From the NCBI GenBank assembly GCA_022820625.1, contig JAJEFE010000062.1, forward strand, positions 21,887 through 85,886: a DNA stretch of 64,000 nt. Direction: 5' to 3'. The notes beneath the pieces are model-generated. The model searched no databases. It saw nothing but the letters and a program-made list of their open reading frames with translations, and had not been told where the DNA came from. Every line of letters starts with the position of its first letter. Position 1 is the stretch's first letter. A program made the position numbers and the translations under genes. Positions 25,634-35,815 of the stretch are shown in pieces. The stretch is from Gammaproteobacteria bacterium. GTDB lineage: Bacteria; Pseudomonadota; Gammaproteobacteria; Steroidobacterales; Rariloculaceae.

Positions 25634-27313
25634 TTACTGATCCGAGGTCATCTGCTCCTTGAGCAAATCGCCCAGAGTGGTACCGGCTGCGGGCCTGCCG
25701 GCCTCGGACTTGTAGTTATAAATGGCCTGCGCCTCTTCGCTGACCTCCTTCTCCTTGACGGAAAGCGTCACGCTTCGGTGCCTGCGGTCCACGCCGGTGA
25801 GCTTGGCCTCCACCTCCTCGCCCGGCTTGAGCACCATTCTGGCGTCGTCAACCCGGTCGCGCGATATCTCCGTTGCGCGAAGCCGGCCGGTGACCCCGTC
25901 CGCCAGGGCGATGGTGGCGCCTCTGGCGTCCACCTCCTCGACGATGCCGCGGACGATGGACCCTGTAGTGTTTTCGGCGATGAATTGCGACAGCGGATCC
26001 TTGTCCAACTGCTTCACGCCCAGCGAGATTCGCTCCCGATCCGGGTCGATGGCAAGCACCGTCGTCTCCAGTTCCTCGCCCTTGCGGTAGTTGCGCACGG
26101 CCACGTCGCCCGGCAGGTCCCAGGAGAGATCGGACAGATGCGCCAGGCCGTCTATGCCCCCCGGCAAACCGATGAAGACACCGAAATCGGTGATCGACTT
26201 GATTTGCCCCTCGACCCGGTCGCCCTTGCGGAAGTTCTGACTGAACTCCACCCACGGGTTGGCCTTGCACTGTTTCAGACCCAGTGAAATGCGGCGCCGG
26301 TCCTCGTCGATATCCAGCACCATGACCTCCACCTCGTCCCCGATCTGGACAACCTTGTGGGGGCTCACGTTCTTGTTGGTCCAGTCCATCTCCGAAACGT
26401 GCACAAGACCTTCCACGCCTTCCTCGATCTCCACGAAGCAGCCGTAGTCGGCGATGTTGGTCACTCTGCCGAAGATTCTCGAGTTCTGAGGATGCCGGCG
26501 CGAGAGGTCGGTCCACGGATCGGCGCCAAGCTGCTTGAGTCCGAGGGATACGCGGCTGCGTTCCCGGTCGAACTTGAGCACCTTGACTTCCAGTTCGTCG
26601 CCGACGTTGACCACTTCCGAGGGGTGCTTCACCCGCTTCCAGGCCATGTCGGTGATGTGCAGCAGGCCGTCGATGCCGCCCAGGTCCACGAAGGCGCCGT
26701 AGTCGGTGAGGTTCTTGACCACGCCCTTGAGCGTTATGCCCTCCTGGAGATTCTTGAGCAGTGCCTCGCGTTCCGCGCTGTACTCCTCCTCCACGACCGC
26801 GCGCCTGGAGACGACGACGTTGTTGCGCCTCTGGTCCAGCTTGATGACCTTGAACTCGAGGGTGTTGCCCTCAAGGTAGGCCGGATCTCGCACTGGCCGC
26901 ACATCCACCAGCGAACCGGGCAGGAAGGCCCTGACCAGGTCGAGATCTACCGTGAAGCCGCCGCGCACGCGTCCGCTGATGGTTCCCTTGACGATCTTGC
27001 CGTCCGCGAAAGCCTCTTCGAGACGACTCCACGTGCGGGTACGCTTGGCTTTTTCCCTGGACAACCGAGTCTCGCCGAAGCCGTCCTCCACGGCATCGAG
27101 CGCGACTTCCACTTCGTCGCCGACGTCGACCTCCAGATCCCCCTTGTCGTCGAGGAACTGGTTGGCCGGGATGACGGCCTCCGACTTGAGACCGGCGTTG
27201 ACGATGACCACGTCCTGATTTACGTCAACCACGGTCGCCTGAAGGATGGCGCCCTGTTTCATCTGCCGATTGGCGAGACTCTCCTCCAGCAATTCGGCAA
27301 AGGATTCACTCAT
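25634..27313 (-). CDS. rpsA: 30S ribosomal protein S1
   Basis: S1 binds mRNA on the small ribosomal subunit and is needed to start translation of structured messages. From the start [19 protein letters not shown] (27313, with GGAAG upstream) it has 559 residues, close to the 557 of E. coli. Six S1 OB-fold repeats follow in order; the third to sixth are easily seen from motifs such as [39 protein letters not shown] and [18 protein letters not shown]. The open frame extends 27 codons upstream, but that part is not S1-like. Confidence 0.97.
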   Translation of the reverse strand: MSESFAELLEESLANRQMKQGAILQATVVDVNQDVVIVNAGLKSEAVIPANQFLDDKGDLEVDVGDEVEVALDAVEDGFGETRLSREKAKRTRTWSRLEEAFADGKIVKGTISGRVRGGFTVDLDLVRAFLPGSLVDVRPVRDPAYLEGNTLEFKVIKLDQRRNNVVVSRRAVVEEEYSAEREALLKNLQEGITLKGVVKNLTDYGAFVDLGGIDGLLHITDMAWKRVKHPSEVVNVGDELEVKVLKFDRERSRVSLGLKQLGADPWTDLSRRHPQNSRIFGRVTNIADYGCFVEIEEGVEGLVHVSEMDWTNKNVSPHKVVQIGDEVEVMVLDIDEDRRRISLGLKQCKANPWVEFSQNFRKGDRVEGQIKSITDFGVFIGLPGGIDGLAHLSDLSWDLPGDVAVRNYRKGEELETTVLAIDPDRERISLGVKQLDKDPLSQFIAENTTGSIVRGIVEEVDARGATIALADGVTGRLRATEISRDRVDDARMVLKPGEEVEAKLTGVDRRHRSVTLSVKEKEVSEEAQAIYNYKSEAGRPAAGTTLGDLLKEQMTSDQ

Positions 27314-27413
27314 GCATGTTCTTCCGCTTGCGCGGGCCTCCAATTCTACGCCGCCCCATCCCGGACCGGCGGTCATCTTACTCCGCGCCGGCATCCTGCC
27401 GGCGCCCTTGAAA

Positions 27414-28103
27414 TCAATTCGAAAACAACCCCGTTTCTCCGAGCCATGCCTTGATGCGCGCGATCACTTCCTCCGGAGACAATTCGGTGGAGTCCAGAAC
27501 GCGAGCATCCTCGGCGGGCTTGAGAGGCGCAACCATGCGGTTGGCATCTCGCTCATCCCGCCGGGCAATGTCCTCCGAAAGGTCCGGCAGGCTAACATCA
27601 ATACCCTTTTGGATCAACTGCTTATAACGCCTCCGGGCGCGTTCCTCAAGGCTGGCGGTGAGATAGACCTTCAATTCGGCTTCGGGGAAAACCACCGTGC
27701 CCATGTCACGCCCGTCGGCGATGAGTCCGGGCGGCCTGGCGAAGGCCCGCTGCCGTTCCCAGAGAGCCTTGCGAACCTCCGGAATTGCAGCGATTCGGGA
27801 AGCCATGGCGCCGCACTCCTCCGTCCGCAGCAGCGCGGTGACGTCTTCCCCGTCCAGGAACGCCGCTTCCAGGTCCAGGGCGGATGAAAACTCGACCTGC
27901 ATGCGCGACGCGGCCGCGGCCAATGCCTTCGGTTCTTTCACACCAAGCCCTTCGCGCCCTGCCTTGAGCGCCACCGAACGGTACAGCGCACCACTGTCCA
28001 GCAAGCGCCAGCCGAGCCCGGCCGCCAGAGATCGGCTGATCGCCCCCTTTCCCGATCCCGTCGGGCCATCGATGGCAACGACCGGGACACCGTTGACCGT
28101 CAT
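27414..28103 (-). CDS. cmk: Cytidylate kinase
   Basis: Cmk phosphorylates CMP and dCMP using ATP. The 229 residues show the P-loop [17 protein letters not shown] at the N terminus, the [18 protein letters not shown] substrate segment, [25 protein letters not shown], and a lid with [12 protein letters not shown]. It overlaps aroA by four bases and precedes rpsA, the common gammaproteobacterial order. Confidence 0.96.
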   Translation of the reverse strand: MTVNGVPVVAIDGPTGSGKGAISRSLAAGLGWRLLDSGALYRSVALKAGREGLGVKEPKALAAAASRMQVEFSSALDLEAAFLDGEDVTALLRTEECGAMASRIAAIPEVRKALWERQRAFARPPGLIADGRDMGTVVFPEAELKVYLTASLEERARRRYKQLIQKGIDVSLPDLSEDIARRDERDANRMVAPLKPAEDARVLDSTELSPEEVIARIKAWLGETGLFSN

Positions 28104-29443
28104 ACGGATTCCCCGACGGTCGTGGTTTCAATCCCGAGACCGCAACTGGCCGCGATGCGCTCGAAGTCGGGAAACGAGGTGGAAACCTGGTCGGTACCCA
28201 GAATCTCGATGGGTTCCCGGGCCGCGGCGCCGGCTATCGCAAAGGCCATCGCAATTCGGTGATCGCCCTGGGCGTCCAGCCGGCCACCGTGCAATTCACC
28301 GCCTTCGATGACCAGTCCGTCCGTGTTTTCGATAACACCGATACCCAATCTCCGAAGCCCCTCGGCCATGACACCGAGGCGGTCGCTTTCCTTGTAGCGC
28401 AATTCCTCTGCGCCGCGTATCACGGTGGTGCCCCTGGCACAGGCAGCGGCGACGAACAGAACGGGAAACTCGTCGATGGCGAGCGGCACCAGTTCAGGCG
28501 GAACTTCGATGCCGCGCAGTTCGCTTCTGGATACAAGAATATCGGCTACTGGTTCGCCCTCGATGATTCTCCGCGCCCGGGTCTCAACGCGCCCGCCCAT
28601 GGCTTCGACGATGTTGAGAAGCCCGCTACGCGTGGGGTTTACGCCCACGTTCCGGATCAAGAGCTCCCTGGATGCGGCGAGCAGGCCGGCAACCAGAAAA
28701 AAAGCAGCCGATGAGAAGTCCCCCGGAATTTCCGTTTTTATCGGATCGAGACGTTTCGGTGCGCTCACGGACACTTCTTCGCCGAGCCCGGATTCCACGG
28801 TCACGCCCATGGACCTGAGCAGGCGTTCGGTATGGTCGCGGCTTCTGCCGGGCGAGCGAACAATGGTCCGGCCGCGGGCGCGCAAACCTGCCAGCAACAA
28901 GGCGGACTTGAGCTGCGCGCTGGCTACGGGCAACGTGTAGTCAAGCCCTTGCAACGGGTATCGGCCGTGGATGCGAATCGGGGCCGTTCCGGATCGGGTC
29001 ACAACTTCGGCCCCCATGGCGCGGAGCGGTTTGGCGACGCGTTCCATGGGACGCCGCCGCAATGATTCATCACCCGTAAGTACGCTGGCGAACGGTTGCG
29101 AAGCCAGGAGTCCGGCCAGCAAGCGCATCCCCGTTCCGGAGTTTTCAAGGTCCAACGGTCCTTCGGGCGCCTGTAGCCCATCGAGACCGACGCCCTGCAC
29201 CTGCAGATCGCCTCCGTCCACGGTGAGTTCCACGCCCAGCGCGCGCACCGCCGCCGCGGTTGCGAGGCAATCGTCTCCGAGAAGGAATCCCTTGACCGTA
29301 CTGGTTCCCTCCGCCACTGCGCCAAGCAACGCGGCACGGTGAGAGATCGACTTGTCGCCCGGCACTCGCAGTTCGCCGCCCACCTCGCGAGTCGGGTGCA
29401 CGACGAATGCCTGCCGTACGGCACTCAGGGAATCAGCTTGCAT
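28100..29443 (-). CDS. aroA: 3-phosphoshikimate 1-carboxyvinyltransferase (EPSP synthase)
   Basis: AroA joins PEP to shikimate-3-phosphate in the chorismate pathway. The 447 residues contain LRVPGDKSISHRAALLGA, the PEP-site LENSGTGMRLLAGLLA, RRRPMERVAKPLRAMGAEV, and RYKESDRLGVMAEGLRRLG. GDHRIAMAFAIAG lies near the C terminus. The LENSGTGMR segment has Ala next to none of the usual resistance changes, so glyphosate class cannot be judged with confidence. It is downstream of pheA, without the tyrA/hisC genes that often stand between them. Confidence 0.96.
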   Translation of the reverse strand: MQADSLSAVRQAFVVHPTREVGGELRVPGDKSISHRAALLGAVAEGTSTVKGFLLGDDCLATAAAVRALGVELTVDGGDLQVQGVGLDGLQAPEGPLDLENSGTGMRLLAGLLASQPFASVLTGDESLRRRPMERVAKPLRAMGAEVVTRSGTAPIRIHGRYPLQGLDYTLPVASAQLKSALLLAGLRARGRTIVRSPGRSRDHTERLLRSMGVTVESGLGEEVSVSAPKRLDPIKTEIPGDFSSAAFFLVAGLLAASRELLIRNVGVNPTRSGLLNIVEAMGGRVETRARRIIEGEPVADILVSRSELRGIEVPPELVPLAIDEFPVLFVAAACARGTTVIRGAEELRYKESDRLGVMAEGLRRLGIGVIENTDGLVIEGGELHGGRLDAQGDHRIAMAFAIAGAAAREPIEILGTDQVSTSFPDFERIAASCGLGIETTTVGESV

Positions 29444-29480
29444 ATTTGACCAACGAGCGTCTTGAGAATCCGGAATCCCG

Positions 29481-29520
29481 ACGAGGATACCCCTGGAGAA
29501 ACGAGGATACCCCTAGAGAA
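29481..29520. repeat. Tandem 20-base duplication across the pheA stop codon
   Basis: Two copies of ACGAGGATACCCCTNGAGAA lie head to tail (29481-29500 and 29501-29520), differing at one base. The second copy carries the TAG stop of pheA; in the first copy the same position reads CAG. It looks like a recent local duplication. Confidence 0.85.
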
Positions 29521-30619
29521 TGGCCTTGGGATAGGAGCCGAGCACGCGGAACAGGTTTGCGTGGGACTCGACCTGCGCAAGTGCCTTGCGCACGCCTTCG
29601 TCCTCGGCGTGGCCCTCGATATCCACGAAGAAAACGTAGTCCCACCTGCGCCGCCTCGACGGACGCGACTCGATGCGCGTCATGCTGATGCCTCCCTGGG
29701 CAAGGGGGTCCAGCAGATTGTGGAGCACGCCCGCGCCCCGGGTTCCGGCGGAGGAAATGAGCAACGAGGTCTTGTCGTGACCGCTTGGCGGGAAGAGCCT
29801 GGGGCCGATGACCAGGAACCGCGTCGTGTTGTCCGCGTGGTCCTCGATATCGGGGATGACGACGTTCAGGCCATAAACCTCCGCCGCGACCTCCCCGGCG
29901 ATGGCGGCCGTTCCGTCTTCGTCCCGGGCGCGCCGGGCGGCCGCCGCGTTGCTCGACACCGGAATCGTTTCCACGTTCGGCAGCGATTGCGCGAGCCATG
30001 CACGGCACTGGGCCAGGGACTGAGGATGCGAGCAGATGCGCTCGATCCTGCGTATGTCGTCCATTCGCCCCATCAGGTGCTGGTGAATCCGCAGTTCGAT
30101 CTCGCCACAGATCTTCAGCGGCGAACTCAGAAACATGTCCAGGGTATGGGTCACCGTACCCTCGGAGGAATTCTCCACCGGCACCACGCCGAAATCGGCG
30201 GTCCCGCCCTCGACCTCCCGGAATACTTCGTCGATCGTCGGCAAGGACAGCGCCCGCACCGAGTGGCCGAACTGCTTGAGCACCGCCGATTGCGTAAATG
30301 TACCCTCCGGGCCCAGAAAGGCGACCTTCAGGGGCTCTTCCTGGGCGAGGCACGCAGACATGATCTCGCGGAATACGCGAACCATTTCCTCATTTCCGAG
30401 CGGACCTTCGTTTCGCCTCACCACCTCGCGCAGGACATGGGCCTCACGCTCCGGCCGATAGTATTCCGACGAACGCGAGAATCCCTTGGCCTCGCCAACC
30501 TCGCGTGCAATGGTCGCCCGTTCCGAGATCAGCGACTGGACCCGGGCATCGATCTCGTCGATCCGGTTACGCAGTTTTGCAAGCGCTGCGTCGCCGTCGG
30601 CAGCGGGCTGATCATTCAT
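29513..30619 (-). CDS. pheA: Bifunctional chorismate mutase / prephenate dehydratase (P-protein)
   Basis: PheA converts chorismate through prephenate to phenylpyruvate. The 368 residues divide into an AroQ chorismate mutase (about 1-90, LRNRIDEIDARVQSLISER), a dehydratase domain (about 95-275, VAFLGPEGTFTQSAV and NTTRFLVIGP with the Thr-Arg-Phe motif), and a C-terminal ACT domain. The ACT domain contains the phenylalanine-binding ESRPSRRRRWDYVFFVDI. The gene ends inside a 20-base tandem duplication. It is followed by aroA and preceded by serA. Confidence 0.96.
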   Translation of the reverse strand: MNDQPAADGDAALAKLRNRIDEIDARVQSLISERATIAREVGEAKGFSRSSEYYRPEREAHVLREVVRRNEGPLGNEEMVRVFREIMSACLAQEEPLKVAFLGPEGTFTQSAVLKQFGHSVRALSLPTIDEVFREVEGGTADFGVVPVENSSEGTVTHTLDMFLSSPLKICGEIELRIHQHLMGRMDDIRRIERICSHPQSLAQCRAWLAQSLPNVETIPVSSNAAAARRARDEDGTAAIAGEVAAEVYGLNVVIPDIEDHADNTTRFLVIGPRLFPPSGHDKTSLLISSAGTRGAGVLHNLLDPLAQGGISMTRIESRPSRRRRWDYVFFVDIEGHAEDEGVRKALAQVESHANLFRVLGSYPKAIL

Positions 30620-30673
30620 GTCGCATCTCTGTCATATGCGTTGAACGCGGAACAGGGCAAACTCCGTCGGTTG

Positions 30674-31852
30674 CTAGTCCTCCACCAGCAACCGGGCGCA
30701 GAGTATGCCATCGATGGAAGCGATACGCTCCATTGTCGCCTTGCTCACGGGCTCGTCCACATCGATGAGGGTGTAGGCCAGCTCGCCCCGCGAGACGTTC
30801 AGAAGATCGGCAATATTGATGCTCGCTTCCGCCAGCGCGATGGAGATCTGCCCAACCATGGCCGGCACATTCGCATTGGCGATGGCCAGACGGTGGGGGC
30901 GTCGCCTGGGCAGAAGCGCATCCGGAAAATTCACGGACGCTCGAATTTCGCCATGCTCAAGATACAACTTGAGGTTTTCCGCCACCATGACGGCGCAATT
31001 GGCCTCCGCCTCGGTCGTGGACGCACCCAGGTGGGGCAGGCATACGATACCAGACTGTCCCTTGAGTGCCGCGGTCGGAAAGTCGGTGACGTAGGCTCCG
31101 ATGCGCCCTGCCTGAACCAACTCCAGCACGGCGGCGTCATCCACCACACCCTGGCGGGAAAAATTCAGCACGATGGCGCCAGGCGGGAGCAGTTCAAGAC
31201 GGGCGCGATTCACCAGTGCCCGGGTATCGCCGTTCAGCGGCACATGGGGACTGATCACGTCCGCGCGCTCGAAGATTTCGTCCAGTTTGTTGGCTTGCTG
31301 GACTCCGGAAGAGAGTTGCCACGCCCGGCGAACCGTCACCTTGGGGTCGTAACCCACGACCCGCATGCCCAGAGCCAACCCGGCATTGGCGACTTCCACT
31401 CCGATGGCGCCCAGGCCGATGACACCCAGCGTACGGCTCGGCAGTTCGAATCCGGTGAATTGCTTCTTGCCGGCTTCCACCGCTGCGTTGATCCGCACGT
31501 CGTCGCCGGTGAGGCCGCGCACGTAGTCCCTGGCGGCAGGCAGGTTCCGGGCGACCATGAGCAGCGCGCCCACCACCAGTTCCTTCACCGCGTTGGCATT
31601 GGCGCCCGGGGCGTTGAAGACCGGGATTCCGCGTCGGCTCAGGGATTCCACCGGGATATTGTTGACGCCGGCGCCCGCACGCGCTACGGCGAAGAGGGAA
31701 TCAGGCAGCGCCAGGTCATGAAGATTGTGCGAGCGCAGCATGACCGCATTGGGTTCGGACACGTCGGGACCCACCTCGTAGCGCTCCGCGGGCAGCCGGC
31801 GCAGCCCTTCTTCGGCAAGCTTGTTGAACGTCAATACCTTGAATCTGCTCAT
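30674..31852 (-). CDS. serA: D-3-phosphoglycerate dehydrogenase
   Basis: SerA starts serine synthesis by oxidising 3-phosphoglycerate. The 392 residues have the D-2-hydroxyacid dehydrogenase fold: RAGAGVNNIPVESLSRRGIP, the NAD loop GLGAIGVEVANAGLALGMRV, and CLPHLGASTTEAEANCA with the catalytic His. An ACT domain ends the chain. The length puts it in the short, single-ACT class. Its position between serC and pheA groups both serine-pathway enzymes, an addition to the usual gyrA-serC-pheA order. Confidence 0.94.
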   Translation of the reverse strand: MSRFKVLTFNKLAEEGLRRLPAERYEVGPDVSEPNAVMLRSHNLHDLALPDSLFAVARAGAGVNNIPVESLSRRGIPVFNAPGANANAVKELVVGALLMVARNLPAARDYVRGLTGDDVRINAAVEAGKKQFTGFELPSRTLGVIGLGAIGVEVANAGLALGMRVVGYDPKVTVRRAWQLSSGVQQANKLDEIFERADVISPHVPLNGDTRALVNRARLELLPPGAIVLNFSRQGVVDDAAVLELVQAGRIGAYVTDFPTAALKGQSGIVCLPHLGASTTEAEANCAVMVAENLKLYLEHGEIRASVNFPDALLPRRRPHRLAIANANVPAMVGQISIALAEASINIADLLNVSRGELAYTLIDVDEPVSKATMERIASIDGILCARLLVED

Positions 31853-31883
31853 TGACTCTTCCGTGTCTCCGGCGATAGCGCCT

Positions 31884-32999
31884 CTAGCCGTGCCGGGCTT
31901 CGAAGTCCGACATGAACTCGATCAGCGTATCCACGCCCACTTCGGGCAGAGCGTTGTAAATGCTGGCCCGCATACCACCCACCAGCCGGTGCCCCTTCAG
32001 ATTGGCGAGGCCCGCCTCGACCGACTCCTTCAGGAACAAGGCGTCCAGACTCGTATCGGCCAGGGTGAACGGGATGTTCATCCAAGATCTGCAGGCGGGG
32101 TCCACGGGGTTGTCGAAGAAGTCGCTACCGTCGATGGCCGCATAGAGCTTGCCCGCCTTGCGGCGATTGCGCTCCGCCATGGCGTCGAGGCCGCCCTGCT
32201 CACCGATCCATTCCAATACCAGTCCGGCCACGTACCAGGTAAACGTCGGCGGCGTGTTCGACATGGAATCCGTATCCGCCATGGCCCGATAGTTGACGAC
32301 CGTCGGAGTTTCCGGCCGCGCCCGGCCGAGCAGGTCGTCGCGAACGATGACCACGGTGACGCCCGGCGGACCGATATTTTTCTGGGCGCCAGCGTAGATT
32401 ACCCCGTAGCGGCCCACGTCCACCGGACGGGAGAGCAGTGTCGAGGACATGTCGGCAACGATCGGAGCGTCGGAGACGTCGGGAGTCTCGTGGAACTCCA
32501 CACCGACCACGGTCTCGTTGGCGACCAGGTGAAGATACCGGGCATCGTCAGACAGGCGCCACGTCGCCGGATCGGGAATACTCGTGAAGTTGCCGTCGCG
32601 CCCGGTGGCGGCCTCGTTGGCATGCAGGTACCGCCGCGCCTCGCCGAATGCCTTGACGCCCCAGTTCCCTGTGGTCACGTAGTCTGCGGCATCATCCTGC
32701 CCGGCAAGGTTCAACGGAACGGCGGCAAATTGCATCGTGGCGCCGCCCTGCAGGAACAAGACCCTGTAGTCGTTCGGAATCCCGAGCAATTCGCGAAGTG
32801 CGGCTACGGACCGTTCGGCAAGCTCCATGAATTCCTTGCCGCGGTGACTGACTTCCATCACCGACATGCCCGTTCCGCGCCAGTTGAGCAGTTCGTCCCG
32901 GGCGCGTTCGAGAACGCTTGTCGGGAGCGTCGCCGGACCCGGGGAGAAGTTGTAGATGCGTTCCATGACCTGCACTTGCCCTGTGCGACCGCGCTTCAT
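31884..32999 (-). CDS. serC: Phosphoserine aminotransferase
   Basis: SerC is the PLP enzyme that makes phosphoserine, and it also acts in pyridoxine synthesis. Landmarks are [59 protein letters not shown] with the PLP lysine, and [13 protein letters not shown] near the end. The ATG at 32999 overlaps the gyrA stop (ATGA), which suggests coupling and gives 371 residues. An ATG at 32966 gives the usual family N terminus ([10 protein letters not shown]) and may be the true start. Confidence 0.95.
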   Translation of the reverse strand: MKRGRTGQVQVMERIYNFSPGPATLPTSVLERARDELLNWRGTGMSVMEVSHRGKEFMELAERSVAALRELLGIPNDYRVLFLQGGATMQFAAVPLNLAGQDDAADYVTTGNWGVKAFGEARRYLHANEAATGRDGNFTSIPDPATWRLSDDARYLHLVANETVVGVEFHETPDVSDAPIVADMSSTLLSRPVDVGRYGVIYAGAQKNIGPPGVTVVIVRDDLLGRARPETPTVVNYRAMADTDSMSNTPPTFTWYVAGLVLEWIGEQGGLDAMAERNRRKAGKLYAAIDGSDFFDNPVDPACRSWMNIPFTLADTSLDALFLKESVEAGLANLKGHRLVGGMRASIYNALPEVGVDTLIEFMSDFEARHG

Positions 33000-35566
33000 T
33001 CCGCCGGAAGTGACTCCTGCAAGCTCTCGATGCGTTCCATTCCGACCAGGCGGGCGCCTTCATCCAGCCGGATCAGGCGCACTCCCTGGGCGATTCGGCC
33101 GAGAACCGAAATCTCCGAGACCATCGTGCGCACGAGCGTGCCGCCGGAACTGATGAACATGATTTCGTCTTCCTCGCCCACCCGGAGCGCGCCAACCGCA
33201 GGACCGTTACGTTCCGTGGTCTGGATGGCGATGGTGCCCTGGCCGCCCCGTTTATGAACCGGAAAAGCGTCGACGGCGGTGCGCTTCCCGTATCCATTTT
33301 CCGTGGCCACGAGCACGTCATCCTGATCCGGGATGCAAAGATCGATCACCGCATCGTTGGCGCCCTTCAGCTTCAGGCCGCGAACGCCTGCCGCGGTGCG
33401 CCCCATCGGACGAACACCCGACTCCTGGAACCGAATTGCTTTTCCGGAACGCGAGAAAAGCATGATGTCCTTGTCTCCGTCGGTGATTCCCACACCGATC
33501 AGATGGTCGTTCCCGCGAAGCCCCACAGCGATGATTCCCGGAGCAAGCGGCCGCGAAAAAGCGCTCAGGGGTGTCTTTTTCACCCGGCCCCGGCTGGTGG
33601 CGAAAAACACGTAACGGTCATCCTCGAACTCGCTGATGGGCAGGACTGCGTTGATCCGTTCGTCCTGTTCCAGCGGCAGCAGGTTCACGATGGGCCGGCC
33701 CCGGGCGCCCGGACTCGCCTGGGGGACCCGGTAGACCTTGAGCCAATAAACCTTTCCGCGGCTTGAGAAACACAACAATGTGTCGTGGGAATTGGCGACG
33801 AACAACTGGTCGACGAAATCCTCTTCCTTGACGCGGGTCGCTGCCCGGCCCCTTCCGCCCCGGCGCTGTGCCTGGTACGTCGTCAGGGGTTGCGCCTTGG
33901 CATATCCACCGTGGGACAGCGTCACCACCAGGTCTTCCTGCGGAATCAGATCCTCGATGGTCAGATCCGCGTAGTCCTCGACGATTTCCGTGCGGCGTTC
34001 GTCCGCGTACCGATCCCTGACCTCCGTCAACTCCTCGCGAATAACGCCAAGCAAGCGGTCCGGGTTGGCCAGTATTTCAATTAACTCATTAATTTTATCT
34101 ACTATCTTGATGTATTCATTGCTAATCTTGTCTTGTTCAAGCGCCGTCAAACGATGCAGACGGAGATCGAGGATTGCCTGGGCCTGGGTCCTCGACAGGC
34201 GGTATCCGACTCCATCGATACCGCTTTCAAGCCCGAAATCTTCCGTCTGGCCCTCGGGCCTTGTGGCGTCGGCGCCCGCCCGCTCCAGCAGCGCCACGAC
34301 CTGACCCGGCGGCCAGACGCGCCCCATCAACCCTTCCCGCGCTTCAGCGGGCGACGATGACCCCCTGATCAGCGCGATCACTTCATCGATGTTGGCCAGG
34401 GCAACCGTCTGCCCTTCCAGCACGTGGGCCCGTTCCCTGGCCTTGCGAAGCTGGTAGAGAGTACGCCGCGTGATGACCTCCCGGCGGTGACGGAGAAACG
34501 CCTCGAGCAGGCTCTTGAGATTCAACAGCCGCGGTTGGCCGTCCAGCAGGGCGACCATGTTGATGCCGAAGACGCTTTCAAGCTGCGTGTGCTTGAAGAG
34601 ATTGTTCAGCACCACGTCGGAAATCTCACCCCGCCTCAGCTCGATTACCACGCGCAATCCGTCCTTGTCGGACTCGTCGCGCAGTTCGGTGATGCCCTCC
34701 AGGCGTTTCTCGCGCACCAGTTCGGCAATCTTCTCGATCAGCCGCGCCTTGTTGACCTGGAAGGGCAGTTCGGTGATGACAATGGCTTCACGGCCCTTCT
34801 TGTCCAGCGGTTCGATATGGGTGCGCGCGCGAATGTAGACCTTGCCCCGGCCGGTCTTGTAGGCGTTGAACACGCCCTGAACGCCGTATACCAGTCCTGC
34901 GGTGGGAAAATCGGGGCCCGGAACCAGCTCGATCAGTTCGGCGATACTCAATTCCGGGTTATCCAGCAGCGCCAGGCAAGCGTCGATGATTTCACCCAGG
35001 TTGTGGGGCGGGATATTGGTGGCCATGCCGACCGCGATGCCCGACGAACCGTTGACCAGCAACTGCGGCAGGCGCGTCGGCAGGACCGACGGTTCATGTT
35101 CGGTTTCGTCGTAATTGGCGACGAAATCGACCGTCTCCATGTCGATGTCGGCCAACAACTCCTGGGCGATCCGCGCCATGCGCACTTCGGTGTAGCGCAT
35201 CGCCGCGGGGGCATCGCCGTCGACGGAACCGAAATTGCCCTGCCCGTCCACCAGGATGTAGCGCATGGAGAACTCCTGGGCCATGCGCACGATGGTGTCG
35301 TAGACCGCGCTGTCGCCGTGGGGATGGTATTTTCCGATCACATCGCCCACCAGGCGCGCCGACTTCTTGTAGGGGCGGTTGTACTCGTTGCCCAGTTCGC
35401 GCATGGCGTAGAGCACGCGCCTGTGTACGGGCTTGAGGCCGTCGCGAGCGTCGGGCAGCGCCCGGCCCACGATCACGCTCATGGCGTAATCCAGGTAGGA
35501 CTGCCGCATCTCGTCTTCGAGATTGACAGGCAGGATCTCTTTCGCCGCCTCCACCATAGAATCCAC
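32996..35566 (-). CDS. gyrA: DNA gyrase subunit A
   Basis: GyrA is the DNA-cutting subunit of gyrase, which introduces negative supercoils. The 856 residues contain the catalytic Tyr125 ([13 protein letters not shown]). The quinolone-determining region [15 protein letters not shown] has Ser86 and Asp90, the sensitive form. A C-terminal beta-pinwheel carries a GyrA box (QRRGGRG). It has its own upstream region with a probable -10 TAGAAT (35730-35725) and heads the serC-serA-pheA-aroA-cmk-rpsA operon. Confidence 0.97.
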   Translation of the reverse strand: MDSMVEAAKEILPVNLEDEMRQSYLDYAMSVIVGRALPDARDGLKPVHRRVLYAMRELGNEYNRPYKKSARLVGDVIGKYHPHGDSAVYDTIVRMAQEFSMRYILVDGQGNFGSVDGDAPAAMRYTEVRMARIAQELLADIDMETVDFVANYDETEHEPSVLPTRLPQLLVNGSSGIAVGMATNIPPHNLGEIIDACLALLDNPELSIAELIELVPGPDFPTAGLVYGVQGVFNAYKTGRGKVYIRARTHIEPLDKKGREAIVITELPFQVNKARLIEKIAELVREKRLEGITELRDESDKDGLRVVIELRRGEISDVVLNNLFKHTQLESVFGINMVALLDGQPRLLNLKSLLEAFLRHRREVITRRTLYQLRKARERAHVLEGQTVALANIDEVIALIRGSSSPAEAREGLMGRVWPPGQVVALLERAGADATRPEGQTEDFGLESGIDGVGYRLSRTQAQAILDLRLHRLTALEQDKISNEYIKIVDKINELIEILANPDRLLGVIREELTEVRDRYADERRTEIVEDYADLTIEDLIPQEDLVVTLSHGGYAKAQPLTTYQAQRRGGRGRAATRVKEEDFVDQLFVANSHDTLLCFSSRGKVYWLKVYRVPQASPGARGRPIVNLLPLEQDERINAVLPISEFEDDRYVFFATSRGRVKKTPLSAFSRPLAPGIIAVGLRGNDHLIGVGITDGDKDIMLFSRSGKAIRFQESGVRPMGRTAAGVRGLKLKGANDAVIDLCIPDQDDVLVATENGYGKRTAVDAFPVHKRGGQGTIAIQTTERNGPAVGALRVGEEDEIMFISSGGTLVRTMVSEISVLGRIAQGVRLIRLDEGARLVGMERIESLQESLPAE

Positions 35567-35724
35567 TACCGTCTCGCGGTCTTCGCGACGGGCTCAGTTT
35601 TCCCCGGAAAAACCCCTGTTAATGCAGGCAAAGCGGGCTACCGCAGAATCTGTGCGACCTGCGGTTCACGCTGCCGAAATGCACTTGAAGAAACCGTAAT
35701 CCAAGCGTTCAGGATGACCGCGTA

Positions 35725-35730
35725 ATTCTA
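35725..35730 (-). promoter_or_regulatory. Probable -10 element of the gyrA operon
   Basis: TAGAAT on the minus strand lies about 160 bases before the gyrA ATG in a 249-base intergenic region. No good -35 is visible at the usual spacing. Confidence 0.4.
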
Positions 35731-35769
35731 CCATAAGCGAGGGCTTGGCCCGCGGTCGCCGGACCCCGC

Positions 35770-35775
35770 TATACT
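35770..35775 (+). promoter_or_regulatory. Probable -10 element of the deaminase-ubiG-gph-yciK operon
   Basis: TATACT stands about 40 bases before the GTG start, with a weak TTGGCC 19 bases upstream of it. The elements of the divergent gyrA and deaminase genes therefore lie back to back within 50 bases. Confidence 0.45.
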
Positions 35776-35815
35776 TCGCGCCTGTACCCGACTTCGCCAT
35801 GGTGCGCCGTCTGCC

